From Larus michahellis (taxonomy: Eukaryota; Chordata; Aves; Charadriiformes; Laridae): DNA of 64,000 nt. Below, one piece after another: positions 12,237 to 23,989 of this stretch (position 1 is its first letter; each line of letters starts with the position of its first letter). The notes beneath the pieces were generated by a model. That model searched no databases and had not been told where the DNA came from. It saw only the letters and a list, made by a program, of their open reading frames with translations. The stretch spans positions 1,302,001-1,366,000 of the forward strand of contig NC_133918.1 in NCBI RefSeq assembly GCF_964199755.1, read 5' to 3'. Position numbers and translations under genes: made by a program.

Positions 12237-12719
12237 CAGGTTCAGTGGGCTCTAGGCAAGGAGAGCTGGGTTTCTCCTTCTGCCCCCAGTGTGCTGGGTG
12301 CTCAGGCTTGTTCAAGGTCTGCAGTTCGGTGACATCTGGGCATTCGCATTTCTCCTTTTCTAATCACTGTGTTCATCTATTCTCACCCCGTCCTTCATGA
12401 GCTCACTAAAGAATATAAAGCCTATGGTTTCCTAGTGAGTTTTTAATTGCATACTTTTTATTCTGTAGCACACTTAGGCGTCTGTTATGAAATGTTTACG
12501 TCTGGTCTGCAAACACAGAAGACACGTGTGCGGTGCTAATGCAGGGCTTTCTCCCTGGGATTTCTGCAGGTGCTCAGGCTGAAGGAATCTCTCTCCCAGG
12601 CAGAATTCCCAGAGGTGGACCGTGTCTTTTTGTTCAGTGTTTTGTGTCGTGCTTGGGCCTCCCCAGCATTGTGCAAATAGTGAGGAGTACAATCTTTTTG
12701 TCAGTCTTGTGTTTCACAG
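12237..12719. other. Gap upstream of first confident Pinhead exon
   Basis: A weak candidate upstream exon lies at about 12571-12614: acceptor TTTCTGCAG, 15 codons in the compatible phase, donor GAG|GTGGAC. It would join in frame to the exon at 12720. The ATG at 12539 just before it does not open a convincing signal peptide. I do not include it in the model. Confidence 0.3.
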
Positions 12720-15700
12720 GTGTCTCTGGCAGTCCTGTCTGCAGAAAGTGCTGGTCCAGCTGCCTGGCCCAGCAGATCAGCGCCGGCTTCCTTGGGCTTT
12801 CCAGACACTCCTCCGTGCTTGATTTCCTTAGAAGCAAGAAGGTGAGAAAAGTGTGTTTGTGTTGTCCCTGCGGCGGTTGGGTCTGGGCAAAGGTCATACG
12901 CCAGTGCCTGAGGCTGTGATTTTATACATGTTTTAAAATACCAGCTCTTGGCTTCTGCATTGCAGAAAACCCGTCACTGAGCCTCTTGTCCTCCCTTAGC
13001 CAGCAAGCAGGGGAATACGCAGGCCAGACAAACGGGAACTCTCCAGCAATGCTGGATACTCGTGGCAGAGGAAGGGCAAGAGTTCAGCTGAAGGGCTATC
13101 ACAGCACCTCTCTCAGCTCCGGGCAGCATCTGAGCACGTGTCTGTCCTCCCCAGCCTGGCAGCGAGACCGGCTCTTTCAGCCACACCTGCCGTACCTGGG
13201 AGCTGGTGTCCTATACGGAGAGGGGTTGGAGGCCTTTTTTCGCCTGGTTCAGCAAAACCGGCAGGACCCGTGATTTCATAAGGAGTATCTGGCCTTTGAG
13301 GTGCTTATGCCGTTCCCTTCTGACATGCCCTGTGTCACTCCTAGCAGGGACTAGAAGGGGCCTGCGCCTTTGGGGACACAGCTATGCATGGGCTGCAAGT
13401 GCTCTCCTTATGCCAGGAGAGCTGACGTTGCCTGAAGTCCCATCTCCACCGGGATAACTAACCCTGGAGAGGGAACGGAAACAGGCTCTGCAGGATGCTG
13501 TGTGCGCGTGTCCTGTGAGCGTTCACCTGGGGGGCTGTGACTGCGAAAAATCTTGTTGCCAATTGTCCCACCGTTGTCACCCCCGTGGCACTGCTGGTGC
13601 AACATCTGGCAGGCAGGCAGGCAGGCCCACATTCCTTTCCCAGAGCTGTCGTCACCCTGACCCTCCAGACCAGGAGCCTGGGGCGAGAGGAGAGCTGCTT
13701 TAGCCAGTACGGTTCAGCTGATTGTAGCAGGGTTTTGAGGAACAAACTGTTTTGATACAAATGTGTCACTGGGAAGAGCAGCACCACAAGGACGTCGTGT
13801 TGTCACGCAGGGTGAAAGGAACGAAAGCTGTGTCAGATCTAGGTCAGAAAAGGTTTTTATCAGGGAGCTGATGCTGGAAGTTGTTCTCTGTGACCTGTTT
13901 TTACCAGTGTACGTGCCACTTGCCCTGTTCTGCGCAGCTGCAGGTCAGGCACCCCAACTCGCCGCTGCAGCTGGCAGCCCCGCGTTCCTGCCCTGCGGGT
14001 TCCTGCTGCGAGCTGTCCCGCCTGCACGTGGAGCGGCTCCTGCTCCTCGAAGGCCTCCGGGAGGTGGAGGTGGTCGACGGCTGTCACTGCAGCACATGGC
14101 CCGAGGAGTGTCTCCGTCTCCCAGCTCTGAACACCTTTCCAGACTCTCCCTGGGAGGTCACAGTGGACATGGGGAAATGCTCTGACCTGACCTACAGTGC
14201 AGGTATGGGAATGACGCAGAGCTCTCCTCCCTCCGGGAAGCTGGGGATGAGCCCTTCTGTATGACCAGCACCGACATCAGACTGTGATCTAACAACGCTC
14301 CGATCTGCTGTGCAAACAACCCTCTTTGCCTTATCTGGGATCAGGATTGTATTTTATATTGTTGGGGTTTGGGTTTTCTTTTCCCTTTTGTTGCTGGGCC
14401 CTTACACCACAGGTCTGCGGGTGAAATGGTAATTCTCTGCCCATGCGTGGCGTGAGGATGGAAAGACAACCACCTCCTCTTATGGGGAAGTGTCCTGTAA
14501 CCAGAGATCATAGAAGCAGAGTAAACCAGGCTGGGAGGGACCTTGAGGGTCTGCTCCAATGCCCCCACTCAAAGCAAGGAAAACAACCTCCTGTAAAAGC
14601 TCTCCACTAAAAAAATAGAGTTTCCTTTCTGACAGACTGAAATGCCCTTTCATCTCAGCACCAGAGAACTACACTAAGGTTTCACAAATCACTTGGAAAT
14701 GGAAGCTCCAAACTAAGTCATTCCAGACAGGTCAAAACCTTTCACTGGGATAAAGCTGAACGGGTTTGTCCTCAACTGGTGTGCTGTCTTGTGAGTTCAC
14801 GCATAACGTGACCCAAGAGTCACGTCAGTGAAGATGAACCCATCCCTTTTTATCAGGATGGAAAGTCGTGTCAAAATGATTTTCCACAACTGCTCGATAG
14901 AATCAGCTCTCCTGGAATTCGTTGATGTCATTTTATTGGCATTTCTGCATCTAAAACCATCTGGTGAGACCCTTCCCGGTGGCTCCCGTGACACGGCTGT
15001 GCAGCAGCCGCTAGGGAGGGACAGAGACCAGGCCGAGTCCCAGCGTCAGCTTGGGGAGCAGCGCAGGGGCTGAGGGTGGGTGCTGGGGAAGCCAGAAGGG
15101 TGGTGGAGAGAACAAACCCCAAGGGGCCCCGCTTGCGGATGCGCGTCCCGTCCTGGAGAGCCGGAGGAGGCTCCGCTCCTCCATCCCCGGCCCTGCGGCT
15201 TCTGTGACCTGGCCGCAAGGCACAGCCGGCGGGAAAGAAAATTAGGCAGCGTGAAGTGCTTTTTTCCAGAGGTGGGAGAATCGGCATTTACTTCCCAGAC
15301 GTGTGACTGGAAGGTGCTGGACGATGCTGTTGTCCCCGGGGGTGGCTAATGGACGGTGGCTCATTCGGTGATAATGGCCCAGGGCTGGGAAATGTGGACT
15401 CGCCCCCAGCTTTGCCTCTGCCCTAGGGCAGGTCTCGGCACTTTCCTTCTGGATTTTCCCCGAAAAGTCAGGCTGACACTTTCAGTGTCATGTTAAAGAC
15501 TGGCAATGTCGGGGCGGGGGTGTGTGTGGGGGGGAATGTTAAAATCTCACCCAGAAATACTGGCTTCCAAAAATCGTTTGTCATTTTGTGTTCCCCCTCT
15601 TACGGCATCCCTGAGAGATTTGCTTTCAGAAAACGCTTTTCCCTCCCCTGAAAACACAGCCCCATCCTGGAAAAAGAAATCTCCTCCAGCAGCTGATGAA

Positions 15701-18700
15701 GGAGCTGGGAGGGGGCAGGAAACTCTCACAGCTATTTTAAATCCAGGAACCAAATGCAAACCCTGAAAGACCCACACCCAAGGGCTGGGACAGGGCAAGA
15801 CTCAGTCCTATTTAGAGCCAAAACCCAAGACTGACTTAGCCATCGACTCAGCCAGCCTTCTTCCCCTCCTCTGGCTCACGCAACAGAGATTTTAATCCTG
15901 ATTTACTTGGTGAGGGAGAGGAAAACTGGGAGGTTGAGCAGATAAACGGTTTCTTTCTGCGCAGAATGTACGTTCAAACTGAGCCAGGCGGGACAGTCCC
16001 TGCCTGTTTCCTTCCCGCTGGACGTGAGTTATTGCTGGAGGAGCCTCTGCCTCCTCTCCAAGTGCTGAGCCTGGGCCAGCCGGGACCTGCCGCGCCGCCA
16101 GTCTGTCCTGGCCCGGAGGCGACAACGGCAGCGAAGATGTGGGTTTTTGGCAAGTCCACCCAAAGCCCCGCTTCGCCCTGCTCGCTGCACAGCTCCCTTA
16201 GCAATCAGGCGGGGTATGTCAAAGCTGAACATAATTTGGTCTTGCCTTGGGAGCTTTTCATTGAGTTAAAGCTTGAATAGGGAGAGAAAAGGGAAAGCAG
16301 GACGGACTTGGTCCTGCACCCCCGAGGACGGGGCCATCGCCTTTCTGCTCTCTTGTACCAGCCTTCCTCCGTCCCACGACGCAGGCGGGGCAGATGGAAT
16401 AACTCAAGAGGAAACAGCCTCAAGTTGCCCCAGGGGAGGTTTAGGATGGATATTAGGAAAAATTTCTTCCCCAAAAGGGTTATCAAGCACTGGACCAGGC
16501 TGCCCAGGGCAGTGGTGGAGTCGCCATCCCTGGAGGGATTGAAAAGCCGGGCAGACGTGGGGCTGAGGGACATGGGTCAGTGGTGGGTTTGGCAGTATTG
16601 GGTTGATGGTTGGACTCGATGGTCTGAAAGGGCCCTTCCAACCCAGACAATTCCGTGATTTTAGTCTTCCCTGACCAGCTCGTGTGCCTGCACAGAGAGA
16701 GCTGAAAGCCCAGCCCAAAGCAAACTCTTTGGAGGTGCCCTGGGGAATGTACCTCCAGGAGAGCCAGGGACACGGGCTCCAGCATACGAGGAGCCCGTGC
16801 AGGGCACAGACCCCTCGCAAATCCAGAGAGAAACACTGAATGACTCAATGGTAAATAATGTTCCCCAGCTCCCTGGTGTGAGAGCATGTCTCTGGAAAAA
16901 TCTCTGCCATGACTGTTTTATGTTAAAAGACCTTTTTTCTCAAAGATAACGTGTAATAGCTCAGGCTGTCTCCCCAGAGATGGGGCTTTCACGGGCTCCG
17001 GTGCAGGATTCCCAATTTGTGCCCAGAATAACCCCTCTTTGCCCTGTGATCTGAAACAGAGATGGAGGAACAAAAACGATTGCTGAGGCCCCGAGCTGGT
17101 GAAGGAACGAGCCTCAGACTCTCAGCCGGGGACCCTCACGCAGAAAACGGCACTTTCTGTGCCGGGCGCTGGGCGCCGGGGCCGACGCCGCGTCTGTGCC
17201 CCACGGCAGACCCCGGTGAAGATGCTGCGTCCGTAGTGGCCTCAGGTGCAGCCTTGGATTAAATTTCCTTCTTAAATTTCCTTGCAGATGGACTTTTCTG
17301 CATGTCCACGAAGTTCAACACGGCTCTAGTCAAAACCCCACAAGGCGGGGAGGTGGTTTGGATGCTGGAGAACTGCGAAATGAAGGAAAAAGGCTACCGT
17401 GTCTCCCAGGTAGGAATATTATTACGAAATTGTGCACAGCTCTGCCGGACACAGGGAGGAACGGCTCCAGGTTGGTTTTCCTGCGCCTTGGCCTCCTCCC
17501 CCGTGGTCTCGGCCGTGCCGCTGGGCCCGCGGGGGGCAGGTGAAACAGCCGGGTGGGTGCTCTGACGTGGGCAGCTTCGCCCTGGCAGAGCTAAGCGCGT
17601 CCTGGCCACAAACCGCAGTGGTAAAAATCTCATATTTCTATTATCTTACGCAAAAAAAATGCATTTTGCTGCCACTCATTTGTGTATCCATCAGTGCCAT
17701 CAAGTAACAAATGGCCTCTTCTTTGGGGTGAGGATTTCGTTAAAAAATAATAAAGGGAGCAGTGAGATAATATTTCTTTTAAAAATGATTTAATCATTAA
17801 GTGCGTCTTAAGCTCCGTTCAACAGAGACTCTACTCTTTACTTCAACATACCTTTGTGCACAGGGACCTCTGACTCAAAACCCACCGCTGTGCCCCCAAA
17901 ATACTTCTTACAAGCTTGGCCTCGCTGCCGCTGTCTCGGGGCTGGACGTTCAGCCTGAGGACGGAGGGTGCAGTGACACGGTGACGGCAGCCGATCCCCT
18001 GGGGTGTCCCCAGCAAAGGTGCCGCCGGGGATTTTCACGCCTTTGTTTTGCAAATCTTTGCAGGAAATTGATGCGGGAAGGTGCTTGGGCAGCTGCTCCT
18101 CGGGGGATCCCTGCTTGCTTAGGTAAGCACAGCTGCCAGGATCCGGCCGTTCGCCTTCCCGGGCACATCTGCACACATTCCCAGGCAGATCTGAGCCTTT
18201 CCCGTTCCTGCTGTTGCTGGGGCAGGACCTGGGAGGGTGACAAAGGAGCAGATTTTGGGTATCCCCCTCCGCTCACCCTCTGGGGATGTGTCTAACCACG
18301 AAGCTGAAGCAGAGCAGCGTTGGCAGGGGTGCCACAGCAGCACACTGCTCCATCGCTTCCTGGGATAAGGAAAAACCCGCCGCTCGTGCTGCCGAATTTG
18401 GGCTGTTGGGCAGGTGGTTCCAGAGGTTGTGGTCCCCCATGGCAGCAGACACAGATGGGAAGAGGGTCCTGACAGTGGCTTTCTCCAGCTTTGGATGTGC
18501 TGCTCCTGTTCCCTGTCTGTGATGCGCGGGTCGGGAGGAGGAGGAGGAGGAGGAGGAGGAGGGGGATGGGGATGCTCTGGGGCAGGGTTTGCCCAGACAG
18601 TTGGTTCAGGCCAGGGGGGCAGCACTTCGTGTCGCTTGCGGACACAAAAATGTGGTGAATGCAAAGGGAAACAAACCAAACCACAAATAACTAACTAATC

Positions 18701-19034
18701 CCTGCTTTGCGGAGGCGGAGAGGGAGGAGGCAGTTCACTGAGCTACACCAGGAGTAAGGAATAGCCGCTGCCTCCCTTCTCCCCACCCTGCTCCAGGGCA
18801 GCTGCCCTTTTGCCAGGTGACGGTACGCGGGGCCCTGGGGGAGGGGGGCGCAGGGGACGTACCGGGTTTGTCTCTAACCGCAGGGAGTCCCAAAGCCGAA
18901 ATAAATGTCTGGTTTGGGCAGAAGCTGCCTCCGGCCACTGCACCCCTCACTGGTACGACATCCACACCTTCAGGAGCCGCCGGGAGCGCGCTCGCACCGT
19001 CGTTGCCATCCAGCAGCGCAAGTGCAGGGGGTAG
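12720..19034 (+). CDS. PNHD: Pinhead-like secreted cystine-knot protein (5' end unresolved)
   Basis: Five exons join in frame: 12720-12841, 13908-14202, 17288-17409, 18064-18122, 18884-19034 (TAG 19032-19034), giving about 249 residues. All have canonical GT/AG borders and compatible phases (1,0,1,0,2). The protein is cysteine-rich: CRKCWSSC in the first exon, a CTCHLPC...GSCCEL...DGCHC module in the second, and a C-terminal cystine-knot pattern (ENCEMKEKGYR, CLGSC, then QQRKCRG at the end). A C-x-G-x-C motif is typical of knot growth-factor antagonists. Identification as Pinhead rests on this architecture and on ADMP lying next, in tandem; Admp-pinhead linkage is described in chordates. An N-terminal signal-peptide exon is missing from the model. 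A VWC/CTCK protein of another family is the main alternative. Confidence 0.72.
14203..17287 (+). other. Long second intron of the Pinhead-like gene
   Basis: About 3.1 kb of intron. It holds a decayed CR1-like scrap in minus orientation near 14507-14570 and a 3' CR1 fragment at 16397-16663. Otherwise nothing recognised. GC content rises between 15.0 and 16.2 kb without a convincing exon. Confidence 0.6.
16397..16663 (+). mobile_element. CR1 LINE 3' fragment
   Basis: Matches the end of the CR1 ORF and 3' tail: the phrases AGGCTGCCCAGGGCAGTGG, GGTTGGACTCGATGGTCTGA and CTTCCAACCCAGACAATTCC occur in the order expected. It lies in an intron of the Pinhead-like gene, same strand. Confidence 0.9.
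18531..18565 (+). repeat. GGA trinucleotide microsatellite
   Basis: About ten GGA/GAG units in the last intron of the Pinhead-like gene. Confidence 0.9.
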
Positions 19035-19120
19035 CGGGACAGGGGACCTGCAGGTGGGGCTCCGGCCAGACCCCCCTGCCAGACTGTCTGTAGTATATGT
19101 AAATGAGAGAAGGCTATTTT

Positions 19121-19128
19121 TTTAATAA
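19121..19128 (+). terminator. Polyadenylation signal of the Pinhead-like gene
   Basis: AATAAA within TTTAATAAAAGC about 90 bases after the TAG stop, preceded by a U-rich stretch. It marks a short 3'UTR. Confidence 0.8.
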
Positions 19129-19134
19129 AAGCTG

Positions 19135-20981
19135 GTTTAACCAATGCTTGTATAAATGAATCCTCTACAAAACGTTTCGCTGCTTGTAAAATGAACATCG
19201 GAGCTCGGCTGTGCGGCTCCTCCTCGCTCGGCCCACGCGTCCCGGGAGGATGCGGAGCAAGGAGGGATGCGGCTGCCTGGCATGGGATGGGGCTTGCATG
19301 GGCCCAGCTGCTCCCATTTGCAAAATGGGAAGCAGGAGTGGGAGAGGAGAGGGAAACAGGCATGTCGGGGCAGAGATGTCGCCTCCTCCGGCAGCCCCAG
19401 TTATCCTGCAGGATGTGCCGCTGCCACTGGTGAGCTGGGAAGAGGAAGGAAAGTGTCTGGAGGATACGAATAGTTTCCTCTATCAATTAACTCAGGCCGC
19501 TCGTTGCCTCCCTGCCTACTCTGGGTAATTAACAGCCCTTTCACCCACCAAGCGTTGGGTTAGAAGACGTTATAGACACCAGGTGGGCAATAGCCTCCGG
19601 CGTGTCTCCAGCCGCGTTGGCCTGGGAGTGCTTTGGCCAGGGAGCGCCGCTCGGTCCCTGCCGGCAGACGGACGGTGCTGGCTCCGCTCCTGCACCTTCC
19701 CCTCTGGGCGCCAAGCCTCTCGCAGAGCCCGTACCTGCGGGCCTCAGCCGCAGGGGGTTTCCCTATAAGATCTAACAGGCTTTTCTAATCCTGCTCTTTT
19801 TATCCGCTGGGCTGGTGGGTATTGTATAGCGTTAATTTCTTCCGTTCAGTCACGTGGCGTTAAAACAAACGGCAAATGCAAAGATTCCAAGTGCACTGTG
19901 TCAACACGGTCACCTTCACCGACTGGGTTTCTCTGTGACTGGGGAATAAGAGCAAAAGAATTGGCTTTTCTCCCATCGTCTGGCGTGCTTAGGGTTCTCG
20001 TGATATTTCATTCCTATTCAGGAATTAGCAGCAAAGGCCTTTTAATCCCTGGGAAGCCAATTGGCTATTTTTTGAAAAGGCAAAGCTTCATTTTGGTTTG
20101 GTTCCTCCTGCTGCTGTGTCACCGCCCCAGCCCAGGAGCGCTGCGGAGGAGGCTGCACCCCCCCAGAGCCGCCGGTTCTCTGCTGGAAACCCGCTCTGCC
20201 CCCCGGTCTTGGCTCACTGGGCTCCTTCATGCGGGCATCGCCGTGGGGACGTTGGGGGGGGGATGGGGTGGTGGTGCACAGCCTGGGCCACCCCTGCTGC
20301 GTGATGGGTCCCCGGGCACCCACCCTGCGCACTTGACAGGGACGTGGGATGGGGACAGTGGGGTGACACCGAGCCCCTGTCGATGCTTCTCGCTCCCGCA
20401 GCGGCGCGGGGAAGCGGGAGCTGCTGCAGCAGGAGAGAGGTGGGAAGGGGGCACTCGGTGGGTTAGGGGACACTCGGTGGGTTAGGGGGCACTCGTCGGG
20501 AAGGGGGCACTCGGTGGGTTAGGGGGCACTCGTCGGGAAGGGGACACTCGTCGGGAAGGGGGCACTCGGTGGGAAGGGGACACTCGGTGGGTTAGGGGGC
20601 ACTCGTCGGGAAGGGGGCACTCGGTGGGAAGGGGACACTCGTCCAGCCCGCTGGGCTCTGGAGGGGCTGCATTCCTCCACACAAAGGTCCTCCTGTTTGT
20701 CCCATTAGTGCCATCATTAAAAGCCGGTTAGTCTCCTACAGAGAGCAAACGCAGCCCAGCCACGACCTCGCGAGGGGCTGCGTGGTCCCAGACCCCCATG
20801 TCCCCCGCTGGCCCCAGGAGCACCGGGGTGAGCCCTCCTCCCCTCCCGCTTGTGTACTGGGGCTAATTGGTGCAGGGTGCCCAGGAGCCCAGCTTCGCAC
20901 CTTGTTAGCATGGCAATTAGCTCTCTTTACCCTCCTGATTGCTCATGTGCATATTTGACTCCAATCCATCTTTCCAGTGAG
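19135..20981 (+). other. Pinhead-ADMP intergenic interval
   Basis: About 1.85 kb with no protein-coding signal. It contains paired homeodomain-type cores (CAATTAAC near 19485, TAATTAAC near 19526), an OTX/Goosecoid-type TAATCC near 19787, and a cluster just before the ADMP TATA box (CTAATTGG near 20862, CAATTAGC near 20915, ATGTGCATAT near 20945). A GC-rich minisatellite occupies 20445-20645. Regulatory meaning is inferred from position only. Confidence 0.45.
20445..20645. repeat. Minisatellite of 18-19 bp units upstream of ADMP
   Basis: About ten units of the type GGGAAGGGGGCACTCGGT, alternating with GGGTTAGGGG variants. The G-rich strand is the plus strand and has many runs of four or five G, so G-quadruplex formation is possible. 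Confidence 0.9.
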
Positions 20982-20982
20982 T

Positions 20983-20989
20983 TATAAAT
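20983..20989 (+). promoter_or_regulatory. ADMP TATA box
   Basis: TATAAAT lies 53-59 bases upstream of the chosen ATG (21042). Transcription would begin near 21010-21015, leaving a 5'UTR of only about 30 bases. The in-frame ATG at 20988 overlaps the TATA box and so would not be in the mRNA. Confidence 0.7.
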
Positions 20990-21041
20990 GCAGCACCGGG
21001 GAGGCAGGGGGGAGTGGAACTGGGACAGGGACAGCAGAGCC

Positions 21042-23546
21042 ATGCTGGGGACTGTCCTGCTGCTGCTGGCCCTGGCCAAGCCGGTGTGCCCGAGCCCGGA
21101 CAGCGCGGCGAGCCGGCGGGCTGAGGCGCTGAAGAGGCTCCTGGAGGTCTTTGGTATGGAAGACCCTCCGCCGGCCCCGGCTCACGTCAAGCAGCCGCCC
21201 CAGTACATGGTGGATCTATTCAACACCGTCGCCAACGCGGACGGTGTCACCAAGAACCCCGACATCCTGGAGGGCAACACAGTCCGCAGCTTCTTGGATA
21301 AAAGTAAGGACGGGGGTTCCCCACGGTGCTGGGGACGGGGCTGCGGGAAGGGGCCAGGCACTGCCGGCGGAGGTGCCACCTCTGGTTTGGCTCCACTTCC
21401 CAACTGTCCTTCCCTGCAGCTCACGGGGAGAAGATGCGGTTCCTCTTCATCCTCTCCAGCGTGGCCAAGAATGAGAAGATCCTGACGGCAGAGCTGCATC
21501 TCTTCCGCCTCTGGCCGAGGGCCACCAACGGGCCCAAAAGGCACCACTTCTGTCAGGTGAGGAGGGGGGACGGGACGGGGACAGGATGGGGAGCAGGGTG
21601 GGGATTGGGATGAGGATGAGGATGGGGATGGAGGCAGGGATGGGGCTGGGGCACATCCCCAGCCTGCGCCTCGGGATGCCACTGGCGTGCTGCAGTCACT
21701 CGCCTGCAGCGGGAGCATGGCCCAGCTCCGTGAGCTTCACACGACCGACGTGTCGCTGCCTCACACAAAACATGATGGTTAAACCATGGAGGCTTCTGCG
21801 TGCTCCAGCCGGGGCACCCGCGGGCTGTGACAAATCCAAGCTGCCAATTCCCCCACCTCCTGCCTTTTTTCCCCCCCAGTACCTGTGTCCCAGGTCTCTC
21901 CCCGCTGGCAGGACCCGCTGGTGGTAACCGTCCTTTGCTGCCTTCCCCAGGTCAGCGTCTACCAAGTGCTGGAGAAGAGCGAGCCGGAGGCGCCCGGGGG
22001 GAAGAAGCTGCTGGCAGCCAGGCTGGTCCCGCTGCAGGGCTCGGGCTGGGAGGTCTTTGCCATCACGCAGGCGGTGAGTGCTTCTCCCCATCCGGGTGGC
22101 ACCGAGGGGGTTTGCGTGATGGAGCTTTTTTTTTTTAACCCATTTTAACCCCAGCAGCCTTTGGGGCTCCAATGCAATTTGCTCTCCAGACCCTCTGCGG
22201 CAGCGGGGCTGGGGGGGATACAGCCTTTGGGAGGGGGGTGAGAGCCCTGCCAGGAGTCCCGGCGGCAGCTCCGTCCTGCCCCAGACCGGTCCCACTGCTC
22301 CGCAGGTAGCGCCGGTGCTGGCTCCTGCCGCGGTGTCCCCTGTGCCACAGCGCCGGAGAAGCACGGCCCCTTCGCCCGGGGCTGGGGGGACGCAGCGTGG
22401 CCGTGGGGGGGTCCTGGTTCACGCCACCACGCTGCTGCCAGGGCACCGGCTCTGCTGGCCTGGCGCTGCCGTGTGGGGACACCGGCGCTGTGCCTGTCCC
22501 CCCGCAGTGACACCGGTTTGGGTCCCCAGGTTCGCGACTGGATGGAAGACGAAAGCAGCAACCAGGGTTTGCTGGTGACAGTGCAGGGCCTGGGCGGGAG
22601 CCCGCTCGACCCCCCCCCGCTGCAGTTCGCGTCCGGCGGGGACCACCACGAGAGCAAGAAGCCCATGTTGGTCCTGTTCACGGACGACGGGCGCCGGGGA
22701 GCGTCCCTGCCCATGGCCGGCTTCCCAGGTGGGTCCTGTCGGCCCCGGCATGGCTCCTGAGGTGCTGCTGTCCCCTCGCCCCTGGGGTGCTCCACGCACG
22801 CGGGCTCCTTCAAATCCGAAGCTCCTTCTGCGGCCAGAGGGAGAGGCCGTCTCCCTTCTGGCTCAGTCTGTGCAGGGGTGCAGGCTCCCAGGTGTAAATC
22901 TGGATTTTGCTTGCCCCGATGAGGTGCGGCCGTGGGGCTGTGGGGTTGTCACCTCCCGGTGGCTCTGCCTGGGCTGGTGACAGGCTGTGACCGAAGGTCT
23001 CGCTGCACCAGGCGACTGCAGACAAAACCTGCGGGGAAAGGAGGGATGGCCGGGGTTGGGGGGGGACGGAATACGCCACGTTCTCCCTCCTCCCAGACTC
23101 CTGCAATGGCTAATGGCCTCGGGTCCTCATTTCTGGCAGATTTACAGCCCCAGGCTCCCGTTCTCCCTGCAAAGCTGGCGGTGCCCAGGCTGACCAGGCC
23201 GCGCAGCCCCCGCTCGCTGGACCGGCTGCAGCCCTGCCAGAGGCACCCCTTGTCCGTGGACTTTGAGGAGATCGGCTGGTCCGGCTGGATCATCTCGCCC
23301 CGGGGGTACAACGCCTACCACTGCAAGGGCTCCTGCCCCTTCCCACTGGGCGAGAACATGCGGCCGACGAACCACGCCACCGTGCAGTCCATCATCAACG
23401 CCCTCAAGCTGAGCGAGGGCGTCAGCAGCCCCTGCTGCGTCCCCGACAAGCTCTACTCCATCAACCTCCTCTACTTCGACGACGATGAGAACGTGGTCCT
23501 CAAGCAGTACGATGACATGGTGGCCGGGAGCTGCGGCTGCCACTGA
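21042..23546 (+). CDS. ADMP: ADMP (anti-dorsalizing morphogenetic protein), BMP/TGF-beta family ligand
   Basis: Five exons: 21042-21303, 21420-21556, 21951-22073, 22530-22728, 23140-23546 (TGA 23544-23546); 375 residues, all GT/AG, frame continuous. Residues 1-20 form a signal peptide (MLGTVLLLLALAKPVCPS). A TGF-beta propeptide follows, then a furin-type site RPRSPR ending at residue 265. The mature 110-residue ligand has the seven knot cysteines (CQRHP, CKGSC, PCC, CGCH). The stretch FEEIGWSGWIISPRGYNAYH and KQYDDMVAGSCGCH are ADMP-like and not BMP2/4/7-like. ADMP is secreted in the organizer and signals through BMP receptors in dorsoventral patterning. It is absent from the human genome as far as I recall. 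It looks fully intact. Confidence 0.95.
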
Positions 23547-23977
23547 GGCGGGCGGAGAAGGAAGGTGGAAATGCCGCTGCAGCGCAGGCAGCTCCTGCTC
23601 CCTCCGGAGCATCTCTGCGGGGGGTTCTCTGTCCCACAAAACTCCCTGAAAGAGAGCAGGGTGAGGAAAGCAAGGGGTGCCCAGCTCTGCCCCGGGTGGC
23701 GTCACTCCTGGTAGTGCCCGGGACGGCTCAGGGCCGAGCTCTGAGCGAATCGACCGGAATGAGCCCGTGCGACTCAGCGGCCCCAGGACGATGGCTCCGT
23801 GCCGCGCGCCCTGCGTGGGAGCGCGGGTGTCCTCGCCCGTGCAGAGGCTTCCCGCAGGCTGTACTATATGTAAATAGCAAGAGCACTAATATATGACAGA
23901 AACCGTCTGTACAGTGGCCTGTAAATGTCTGTACATTTCTGCATTGTTGTGACTTGTAAAAGGAATTCAGTGGAAGT

Positions 23978-23983
23978 ATTAAA
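23978..23983 (+). terminator. ADMP polyadenylation signal
   Basis: ATTAAA about 430 bases after the stop codon, downstream of a stretch rich in TGTAAAT/TGTACAT (23870-23940) that resembles Pumilio-type (TGTANATA-like) 3'UTR sites. Confidence 0.6.
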
Positions 23984-23989
23984 CACGCC

